Shown in pieces: positions 1 through 4,995 of a stretch of 7,221 bases of DNA. Within the stretch, counting starts at the first letter, position 1. Each line of letters starts with the position of its first letter. The DNA is from Archaeoglobaceae archaeon (GTDB lineage: Archaea; Halobacteriota; Archaeoglobi; Archaeoglobales; JdFR-42), in the NCBI GenBank assembly GCA_015523685.1, contig WAJW01000072.1, positions 1 to 7,221 on the forward strand, given 5' to 3'. A program made the position numbers and the translations under genes. The notes beneath the pieces are model-generated. The model was given only the letters and a program-made list of their open reading frames with translations. It had not been told where the DNA came from and ran no database searches.

Positions 1-87
1 GGTCTATCCACCTATATTACTCTGTTAAAAGGAAAAATAGTCCGAGTCAAACCACAAAATAAAAGAACTGGCCTCACGGCATCAACC

Positions 88-102
88 GAAAAAGATTTAA
101 AA
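88..102 (+). promoter_or_regulatory. Archaeal promoter (BRE plus box A) of the tRNA-Tyr gene
   Basis: A purine-rich BRE-like stretch (GAAAAAGA, 88-95) runs straight into a box A, TTTAAAA at 96-102. The box centre lies about 26-27 bases before the first base of the tRNA at 126, the usual archaeal TATA-to-start distance, so transcription should begin at or within a base or two of the mature 5' end. The assignment rests on motif and spacing only. Confidence 0.65.
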
Positions 103-125
103 CCAATCATTATACAATCCCCTGA

Positions 126-235
126 CCCGCCTTAGCTCAGACTGGCCAGAGCGCGCGGCTGTAGTGCGATCCTGCTACAGGCAGGAACACCGCGCGGAAA
201 CCGCGTTGTCCCCGGTTCAAATCCGGGAGGCGGGA
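126..235 (+). tRNA. tRNA-Tyr (anticodon GTA) with a 35-nt BHB intron
   Basis: A complete cloverleaf can be drawn. The acceptor stem is CCCGCCT (126-132) with AGGCGGG (228-234), and the discriminator is A235. U8-A9 are at 133-134. The D stem is GCTC/GAGC (135-138/149-152) with GG in the loop. The anticodon stem is CGCGG/CCGCG (154-158/201-205), the variable loop has 5 nt (206-210), and the T arm is CCCGG-TTCAAAT-CCGGG (211-227). The anticodon is GTA at 161-163, and the C1:G72 pair with A73 is the archaeal/eukaryotic tyrosine identity signature. Removing intron 165-199 leaves a 7-nt loop CTGTAGA and a 75-nt tRNA. CCA is not encoded. The anticodon stem would otherwise be split by 35 bases, so the intron is required. 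The gene has its own promoter and a T-rich terminator. Confidence 0.95.
165..199 (+). other. tRNA-Tyr intron at position 37/38 with canonical bulge-helix-bulge
   Basis: The precursor folds into a full hBHBh' substrate for the archaeal tRNA-splicing endonuclease. The outer helix is the anticodon stem. The 4-bp central helix pairs CTGT (159-162) with GCGG (194-197): C-G, U-G, G-C, U-G. The 5' bulge is AGT (163-165), cut after G164, and the 3' bulge is AAA (198-200), cut after A199. The inner helix is GCG (166-168) with CGC (191-193). The intron also carries a 5-bp hairpin CCTGC/GCAGG (171-175/181-185) with loop TACAG. Two of the four central pairs are G-U. The position after base 37 is the canonical one, and intron-bearing tRNA-Tyr is common in archaea. 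Confidence 0.9.
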
Positions 236-263
236 CTGATACAGAGGTAACATCCCTATACCC

Positions 264-275
264 TTTTTATTTTTT
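264..275 (+). terminator. T-rich archaeal-type terminator after tRNA-Tyr
   Basis: TTTTTATTTTTT lies 29 nt past the tRNA 3' end. Archaeal RNA polymerase terminates at such T-runs without needing a hairpin. No strong stem precedes it. The position suits ending the tRNA transcript before the fwd-like module. Confidence 0.55.
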
Positions 276-426
276 AAAAACACTAAAAATTGTGTGATAA
301 CCTTACATCATTATCAGAATTACACCCCATCTTTAAGATTATATAATTAACAGATCAAAACCTGAAAATCAGTGTACCAATCCTAATATTTAATTAATAA
401 CTTTTTGAACTAAAATTCCACCAGCC
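276..426. other. AT-rich intergenic spacer, no gene seen
   Basis: Between the tRNA terminator and the promoter of the next gene I find no open frame of useful length on either strand, and no ATG on the + strand before 468. The stretch holds an inverted repeat (TGATAA 295-300, TTATCA 311-316), a TATA-like run TTATATAATTAA (339-350) with no following start codon, and a small CTGA-AAA-TCAG hairpin (362-372). It could hold regulatory sites, but none can be assigned. Confidence 0.5.
295..316. repeat. Inverted repeat TGATAA-N10-TTATCA, possible regulator site
   Basis: The two 6-bp arms are perfect inverted copies, and the outer bases extend the match to 7 of 8 (TGTGATAA against TTATCAGA). Centre-to-centre spacing is 16 bp. 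It sits about 120 bp upstream of the probable box A of the downstream gene, too far for simple repression there. In this AT-rich spacer a chance occurrence is quite possible. Confidence 0.25.
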
Positions 427-448
427 CAAAAGGTTTTTATTAAATATA
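427..448 (+). promoter_or_regulatory. Promoter (BRE/box A) of the Fe-S / fwdB-like module
   Basis: A purine-rich element CAAAAGG (426-432) is followed by TTTTTATTAAATATA (434-448), the only strong TATA-like run close to the start at 468. With the TATA centre near 441, transcription should start around 467-468, on the start codon itself. No Shine-Dalgarno is present between it and the ATG (ACAGAACTACCCCTGTT), which agrees with a leaderless message. Confidence 0.6.
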
Positions 449-467
449 GGACAGAACTACCCCTGTT

Positions 468-935
468 ATGTCTGAACTGAGCCCCATGAACATCTATCAG
501 CTCCTTCCGAAGACCAACTGCAAAAAGTGTGGTGAGCAAACGTGCATGTCCTTTGCCTTCAAGCTTGTTTCACGAGAGAGAGACCTTGAAGAATGTAAAC
601 CACTATATGAAGATCAGAAATACGAGAGACAGAGAAAAGAACTCGAAGAACTGCTTAAACCCCTTGAAAGTGCAACAGAAACGGGAATGATAATCCATCC
701 CGAGAGGTGCGTGGGATGTGGCAACTGTGTTGTCGCATGCCCGGTAAACGTTTCGGAAGACCCGAAAGGAAGTGCCATAGGTCTCGGCCCTAAAAGCGAT
801 AGAGTTATTCTTAAAATCATTGATGGAAAGGTCCAATCGTACAACCTCGAAACGTGCAGAAGGTTCGGGAAGAACAGGGTTTTATGTAATGGGTGCATAG
901 TTACATGTCCAACCAGAGCCATTGAGTTTGTATAG
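468..935 (+). CDS. Three-cluster Fe-S protein: CdhE-type Fe-S domain plus FwdG-like ferredoxin
   Basis: 155 residues, probably a cytoplasmic electron carrier; no signal peptide or membrane segment. Residues 7-45 form a [4Fe-4S] domain of the type at the N terminus of the ACDS gamma subunit CdhE (the PF04060 kind): C18, C21, C26 and C43 within IYQLLPKTNCKKCG. A charged helical linker (44-70) follows. Residues 75-155 form a ferredoxin domain with C81-x2-C84-x2-C87-x3-C91-P and a second motif C130-x9-C140-x2-C143-x3-C147-P. That domain resembles FwdG, the small ferredoxin subunit of formylmethanofuran dehydrogenase. Twelve cysteines would allow three clusters. The first ATG is preferred because CdhE proteins have a similar short lead before the IYxLLPKTNC motif, and because it fits the promoter; ATG 486 is the alternative. 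The stop is 9 nt before the next gene, so it likely feeds electrons to, or drains them from, the FwdB-like subunit. Confidence 0.85.
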   Translation: MSELSPMNIYQLLPKTNCKKCGEQTCMSFAFKLVSRERDLEECKPLYEDQKYERQRKELEELLKPLESATETGMIIHPERCVGCGNCVVACPVNVSEDPKGSAIGLGPKSDRVILKIIDGKVQSYNLETCRRFGKNRVLCNGCIVTCPTRAIEFV

Positions 936-941
936 AGGGAT
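935..941 (+). promoter_or_regulatory. Ribosome binding site for the fwdB-like gene
   Basis: GAGGGAT begins on the last base of the upstream stop codon and lies 3 nt before ATG 945. It is a partial match to the archaeal GGAGGTGAT. The short spacing supports translational coupling and fixes 945 as the start, just ahead of the first Fe-S cysteine (residue 3). Confidence 0.5.
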
Positions 942-944
942 AGA

Positions 945-2132
945 ATGATCTGTACGGGATGTGCATGTCTGTGCGAGGATATTGAAATCAAGGATGGAAG
1001 AGTCCTTAACGCCTGTCTCAGAGGGTCTTCCCTGATAAGAAACCTCAATGGAAACAGGGCGAAAGCAAGAGTGGATGGAAACGATTCGACCGTTGAAAAA
1101 GCGATCAAGACAGCTTCAGAGCTAATACAGTCTGCAGAATCTCCCGTAATTTACGGACTTGATACAACAACGATTGAAGCCCAGTCTCTTGCAATAAAAA
1201 TGGCAGAAAAAGTTGAAGCTTATCTGGATGATTCATCAACATACTGCATGGGACCCTTCGTGGAGATGATTCTTAAAGGAGAGGTCCCTTCAACAACTCT
1301 GGATGAGGTCAGGGAAAAGGCAGACATGACGATCTACTGGGGTGCCGATCCCTTCCACTCGCACCCACGGCACATGTCCAGATTCACGTATTATCCCAGA
1401 GGAAAGTTCAGACAGAAGGGCTGGGAAGAGGACAGATATCTGGCTGTAATAGATGTAAGAGACAGCCACACATCTTCTCTCGCCAGAAAAAAGGTGATTG
1501 TAAGGGATGATGATGACTTCATGAATGCCCTTATTACACTTCTGAGGGGTGAGACTCCATCCGCGTATCTCAAAGATTCGGCAGAGCTCGTTAACAGAAT
1601 AAAGAAGAGTGAATTTGGAGTGATAATAGGTGGTCTTGGATTGCGATACGGGCTGAAAAATCTGAACCTGTTGCGGGATTTGATGAAAGAACTAAATCAG
1701 GTCTCAGAATTTTACTTTATTCCCATGGGCTGTCATCCCAACATGAGGGGGTTCAACGAGACACTGTACGAAAGAACAGGAGAGATCAACAGATACAGCT
1801 TCAGAGATGGTAGATCCGATCCCGAATATTCCTTCTCCTCCATCGTAAAAAGCGGGAAGAATGATGTGGTCGTTGTGATTGGTTCAGACCCCGTGTCCTC
1901 TCTGCCCTACGATATATCATCCTCTCTTGGAAGATCAAAATTGATTGTCGTTGACCCGAGAGAGACCCTGACCACCGAAATTGCAGATGTCGTCATCCCC
2001 TCATCATATTCAGGGCTGGAAACGGGGGGAACAATGAAAAGAATTGATGGGGTAGAGATTGAATTTAAACCTGAAAAGGAGGAGGAACTGAACGATGTTT
2101 ACATACTCGAAAGATTGATGGAGGGGGTATAA
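945..2132 (+). CDS. fwdB: FwdB/FmdB-like molybdo/tungstopterin oxidoreductase subunit, active-site variant
   Basis: 395 residues, somewhat shorter than typical FwdB (about 430). It belongs to the molybdopterin oxidoreductase superfamily as subunit B of formylmethanofuran dehydrogenase (FMD), which interconverts CO2 and enzyme-bound formate. An N-terminal [4Fe-4S] motif (C3, C6, C10, C24) comes first. C101 in YCMGP matches the tungsten ligand Cys118. The family block YWGADPFHSHPRHMSR is at 131-146, IGSDP at 312-316, and TTEIADVVIP plus GGTMKRIDG at 343-369. Odd: FMD and formate dehydrogenases have His after the ligand Cys (His119) and an Arg (Arg288, in a PMRGH context). Here these positions read M102 and G262 (PMGCH, 260-264), by my alignment to a sequence recalled from memory. 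The FwdB/FmdB family call is firm; FMD activity is doubtful. There is no in-frame TGA, so no selenocysteine. It is flanked by the Fe-S protein and the FwdD-like gene. Confidence 0.85.
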   Translation: MICTGCACLCEDIEIKDGRVLNACLRGSSLIRNLNGNRAKARVDGNDSTVEKAIKTASELIQSAESPVIYGLDTTTIEAQSLAIKMAEKVEAYLDDSSTYCMGPFVEMILKGEVPSTTLDEVREKADMTIYWGADPFHSHPRHMSRFTYYPRGKFRQKGWEEDRYLAVIDVRDSHTSSLARKKVIVRDDDDFMNALITLLRGETPSAYLKDSAELVNRIKKSEFGVIIGGLGLRYGLKNLNLLRDLMKELNQVSEFYFIPMGCHPNMRGFNETLYERTGEINRYSFRDGRSDPEYSFSSIVKSGKNDVVVVIGSDPVSSLPYDISSSLGRSKLIVVDPRETLTTEIADVVIPSSYSGLETGGTMKRIDGVEIEFKPEKEEELNDVYILERLMEGV

Positions 2133-2150
2133 ACGTCATTTGACTTCAGT

Positions 2151-2163
2151 AAATTTATAAAAA
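2151..2163 (+). promoter_or_regulatory. Internal TATA promoter ahead of the fwdD-like gene
   Basis: AAATTTATAAAAA lies in the 51-bp gap after the fwdB-like stop. The box A core TTTATAAA (2154-2161) is centred 26-27 bases before GTG 2184, so a transcript would begin at the GTG itself. There is no clear Shine-Dalgarno, which suits a leaderless message. Read-through from the upstream gene is not excluded. Confidence 0.55.
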
Positions 2164-2183
2164 GTCCCGAATTTGACATCAAG

Positions 2184-2531
2184 GTGGTTGTCGTAAGAAA
2201 CGCGTTTCAGATGGAGAGGGCCGATCACGGGAAAAGAGATGAAGGATATATAGAGCTGAGTTCATCGATTTTTTTCAGAAAAGAAGATCTGAAAGATTTT
2301 GATCTCTCTGAAGGTGACACAGTGGAAATTTCCAGAGATGGTAAAGCCATCAGAATGAAGGTGAAAACCGACGACACCGCTCCCGAAGGCGGAGCAATGA
2401 TCTTCAACAGCATCTACGCATCTCAGGTTTCGACAATGGACGATTTTAAGAGATTTAACGCAAAAATAAAAAAGGTGGAAGGAAATCCGACGAAACTGGA
2501 TGAAATCCTGAGGAAGTTCGAAAAGAAATGA
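2184..2531 (+). CDS. fwdD: FwdD/FmdD-like molybdopterin dinucleotide-binding protein
   Basis: 115 residues. It looks like the small subunit D of formylmethanofuran dehydrogenase, the double-psi barrel that caps the pterin cofactor on subunit B. In most molybdopterin oxidoreductases this domain is fused to the catalytic chain. Visible features are an N-terminal strand VVVRNAF, then IELSSSIFFRKEDLKDFDLSEGDTVEIS (split here as IELSSSIFF at 23-31 and LSEGDTVEIS at 41-50), and PEGGAMIF at 67-74, matching the family PEGxIF turn. The following GPWAN-type segment of classical FwdD (from memory) is replaced by NSIYASQV, so this copy is diverged like its FwdB-like partner. The GTG start is chosen because the first strand lines up with the FwdD N terminus and with the promoter; ATG 2211 would cut off that strand. 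Its pairing with the FwdB-like protein is inferred from adjacency. Confidence 0.75.
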   Translation: MVVVRNAFQMERADHGKRDEGYIELSSSIFFRKEDLKDFDLSEGDTVEISRDGKAIRMKVKTDDTAPEGGAMIFNSIYASQVSTMDDFKRFNAKIKKVEGNPTKLDEILRKFEKK

Positions 2532-2568
2532 TTTATAATTCGGATTATCTCAAAAATCTTTTTATATT
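2532..2568 (+). promoter_or_regulatory. Two stacked TATA-like boxes before cdhA
   Basis: The first is TTTATAAT (2532-2539), directly after the fwdD-like stop. It predicts a start near 2562, giving a leader of about 39 nt that keeps the ribosome site. The second, stronger by sequence, is CAAAAATC (2551-2558, BRE-like) plus TTTTTATATT (2559-2568). It predicts a start near 2589, inside the Shine-Dalgarno. The T-rich run may also help end upstream transcripts. Which box is used cannot be decided from sequence. Confidence 0.5.
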
Positions 2569-2585
2569 TTGTATTTGTGAGCAGA

Positions 2586-2593
2586 AAAGGAGG
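2586..2593 (+). promoter_or_regulatory. Strong Shine-Dalgarno for cdhA, followed by an ATGTAA start-stop
   Basis: AAAGGAGG with the following T is a near-full match to the anti-SD, 7 nt before ATG 2601. Immediately before the true start lies ATG TAA (2595-2600) in the same frame, so 2601 must be the cdhA start. The start-stop codon pair is unusual. Confidence 0.75.
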
Positions 2594-2600
2594 TATGTAA

Positions 2601-4991
2601 ATGGCACTGAACCTTAAGGGTAGTTTCGTTCTTGATGAATTGAAAAACGTTCAGATTACAATAGGAAAAATTCTGGAAGAGGGGGAGGAGTGGGACGAAC
2701 CTGTAGGGCCTACACCAATGCCGGGAATAGCGGATCTTCGAAAGTGGGATCACACACTACTGGAGAGATATGAACCATTTTATGCCCCCATGCAGGATTT
2801 CTGTACCCTGTGTACGATGGGTCCATGTGACCTTTCATCCAACAAGAGAGGGGCATGTGGAATTGATTTGAAAACAGCCAAGGCAAGGCTCGTTACCATA
2901 GCATGCAGTATCGGTGCAGCAGCGCATACAGCACATGCCAGGCACATGCTCGATTATGTTATTGAGCAATTTGGTGAAGATACACCCATAGATCTCGGCC
3001 CGGACGTGAACGTTGAGGCTCCGAACATAAGAACGATAATAGGTGTTAGACCGAGAACCCTCGGAGACCTCAAGGTTGCTTTGGAATGGGCCGAAAGGGA
3101 GATTGTTAAGGTTCTTCATTCCACACATATAGGGAACGAGGAGAGCCTGATTGATTACGAGAGCAAGGCCATGCATGTGAGCATGTGCGATCATATAGGC
3201 ATGGAAGTGGCAGATATAGCCCAGATAGTTGCCTTCAACTATCCAAAGGCAGAACCCGATACTCCACTTGTTGATGCGGGATTCGGTGTTGTGGACAGGA
3301 CAAAACCGGTTATTGTAGTTGTGGGCCATAACGTTATGTATGCCAGACCTGTCATGGATTATCTGGAAGAGCAGGGAAGGCTTGATGAATTTGAGATAAC
3401 TGGGCTTTGCTGTACTGTCCATGATATGACAAGATACAATGCCAGGGCAAAGGTTTTCGGCCCCATAAGCTACCAGCTGAGAGTTATAAGGGCAGGTCTG
3501 CCTGATATTGTTATAAGTGATGAGCAGTGTATAAGGGCGGATCTTCTTGAAGCATGCAGTCTGATGGGAATACCGCTAATTGCAACCAGTGATGCTGCCA
3601 TGAGAGGTCTGCCTGATGCAACAGACTGGCCTGTTGAAAAAATCGTTTCCGCTCTCATCAATGGTGAAGTCCCGGGTGTATTCCTGAGCGATCCAGAGAA
3701 AATCGGTCAGGTTGCACCTATTGTTGCAGAAGAAGTTTTCAGGAAAAAGGACAGAACAAAGCTATTTTTCAAAAGCGATGATGAATTCAGAGAGGAGATA
3801 GCGAAATGTACCCAGTGCATGAACTGTGTTTTCACCTGCCCTCACAGCCTCAGAATTGATCAGGGGATGGCGCACGCCCAGAAAACCGGAGATATCAGCA
3901 AACTTGCGGAGCTTGAAGACAGATGTATCGCATGCATGAAATGCGAACAGGCATGCCCGAAGAAAATAAAGATAATCAATGTTATAATGCAGTCGAACCT
4001 TCAGAATCTGTACGCAAAAACAGGAATGATGAGAGTTGGCAGAGGTCCAATTCAGGACACCGAGATCAGAAAGGTTGGTCAGCCAATCGTTTTCGGACAG
4101 ATTCCCGGGGTAATAGCCCCAGTGGGATGTGTTAACTATCCCGACCTCAAGGACGATCTGAGAGAGATAATCGAGGAATTTCTGAGGAGAAAATACATAG
4201 TTGTAACGTCCGGATGCCATGCCATGGACATAGGAATGCTCAAGGATGAAGAGGGAAAAACGCTATACGAGAAGTACCCCGGAAACTTCGATGCTGGTGG
4301 CCTTGTAAATGTGGGAGCGTGTGTTGCTGACAGCCACATAGCTGGTGCTGCAATAAAAATTGCTAATATATTTGCCATGAGACCCCTCCGGGGCAACTAT
4401 GCTGAGATTGCAGATTATGCTCTGAACAGAATCGGGGCAGTCGGGTTTTCATGGGGCCCTTACAGCCACAAGGCTGCGAGCATTGCAACAGGCTTCAACA
4501 GGCTTGGTGTTCCGGTTGTTGTCGGGCCTCATGGGACAAAGTACAGAAGGGCCTACATAGGAAAGCCATGGAAGAAAGAAAAGTGGTGGGTTTACGACAT
4601 CAAAACGGGAGAGAAAACATACATCGAACCCGCCCCAGATGCTCTTCTGATTTCTGTTGAAACAAAAGAGGAGGCAATTGTTCAGCTTGCCAAGCTCACA
4701 ATAAGGCCAAACGATACCGGAATGGGAAGGCAGATAAAACTCACCCACTACCTTGAACTCAGCAAGAAGTATCTCGGCAGATATCCGGATGACTGGCCCA
4801 TATACGTGAGAAGTGAGGCTGACCTGCCACTAAGAACAAAGGACGAGCTTCTCAAGATTCTGGAAGATGAACATGGGTGGAAGATAGACTGGGAAAAGAA
4901 GAAGATCCTTGAAGGCCCGATCCGACCACTTGATCCAGGATTCAACCCGACGCTTGTTGAGGAAGTATTTGAGAAATACTCAAGGAAGTGA
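2601..4991 (+). CDS. cdhA: ACDS complex alpha subunit, Ni-Fe carbon monoxide dehydrogenase
   Basis: 796 residues, full family length. It catalyses CO2 + 2e- to CO and back within the acetyl-CoA decarbonylase/synthase complex, in the cytoplasm. An N-terminal [4Fe-4S] (B cluster) motif has C68, C71, C76 and C86 (CTLCTMGPC...GACGI). All six C-cluster (Ni-Fe-S) ligands known from CODH structures can be placed: H243 (VGHN), C271 (GLCCT), C310 (DEQC), C510 (PVGC), C539 (SGCH) and C574 (GACV). K624 in SHKAAS fits the catalytic lysine, and H109/H112/H115 lie in AAHTAHARH. An inserted 2x[4Fe-4S] ferredoxin domain, typical of archaeal CdhA, has C403/C406/C409/C413 and C442/C445/C448/C452. Odd: no cysteine sits where an interface D cluster would be ligated (F67; Q65 where I recall Cys in Methanosarcina). 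It overlaps the cdhB ribosome site. Confidence 0.97.
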   Translation: MALNLKGSFVLDELKNVQITIGKILEEGEEWDEPVGPTPMPGIADLRKWDHTLLERYEPFYAPMQDFCTLCTMGPCDLSSNKRGACGIDLKTAKARLVTIACSIGAAAHTAHARHMLDYVIEQFGEDTPIDLGPDVNVEAPNIRTIIGVRPRTLGDLKVALEWAEREIVKVLHSTHIGNEESLIDYESKAMHVSMCDHIGMEVADIAQIVAFNYPKAEPDTPLVDAGFGVVDRTKPVIVVVGHNVMYARPVMDYLEEQGRLDEFEITGLCCTVHDMTRYNARAKVFGPISYQLRVIRAGLPDIVISDEQCIRADLLEACSLMGIPLIATSDAAMRGLPDATDWPVEKIVSALINGEVPGVFLSDPEKIGQVAPIVAEEVFRKKDRTKLFFKSDDEFREEIAKCTQCMNCVFTCPHSLRIDQGMAHAQKTGDISKLAELEDRCIACMKCEQACPKKIKIINVIMQSNLQNLYAKTGMMRVGRGPIQDTEIRKVGQPIVFGQIPGVIAPVGCVNYPDLKDDLREIIEEFLRRKYIVVTSGCHAMDIGMLKDEEGKTLYEKYPGNFDAGGLVNVGACVADSHIAGAAIKIANIFAMRPLRGNYAEIADYALNRIGAVGFSWGPYSHKAASIATGFNRLGVPVVVGPHGTKYRRAYIGKPWKKEKWWVYDIKTGEKTYIEPAPDALLISVETKEEAIVQLAKLTIRPNDTGMGRQIKLTHYLELSKKYLGRYPDDWPIYVRSEADLPLRTKDELLKILEDEHGWKIDWEKKKILEGPIRPLDPGFNPTLVEEVFEKYSRK

Positions 4992-4992
4992 T
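4984..4992 (+). promoter_or_regulatory. cdhB Shine-Dalgarno overlapping the cdhA stop
   Basis: GGAAGTGAT differs by one base from the archaeal GGAGGTGAT and includes the cdhA TGA (4989-4991). It is 3 nt before ATG 4996, which decides that start over the out-of-frame ATG 4991 and the upstream in-frame ATG 4909 inside cdhA. Confidence 0.6.
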
Positions 4993-4995
4993 GGT

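Noticed and set aside
1..135. An open frame from base 1 to a TAG at 133-135 (44 codons), possible end of an upstream gene
   Set aside because: It would run through the tRNA promoter and stop inside the tRNA acceptor/D region; no family motif is seen and such a length is expected by chance fairly often.
614..1108. 164-codon antisense frame spanning the Fe-S gene and fwdB-like start
   Set aside because: It overlaps two well-supported genes and shows low-complexity Ser/Leu/Pro composition typical of reversed charged coding sequence.
1248..1250. Possible selenocysteine or recoding at the FwdB-like active site
   Set aside because: The metal-ligand codon is TGC (Cys) and there is no in-frame TGA in the gene.
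2835..3422. 195-codon antisense frame within cdhA
   Set aside because: It lies opposite a strongly conserved CODH coding region, and its sequence has no recognisable domain; it is a shadow frame.
4909..4995. N-terminal extension of cdhB from ATG 4909
   Set aside because: The 29 extra residues are the out-of-frame reading of the conserved CdhA C terminus; ATG 4996 has a good SD and matches CdhB length.
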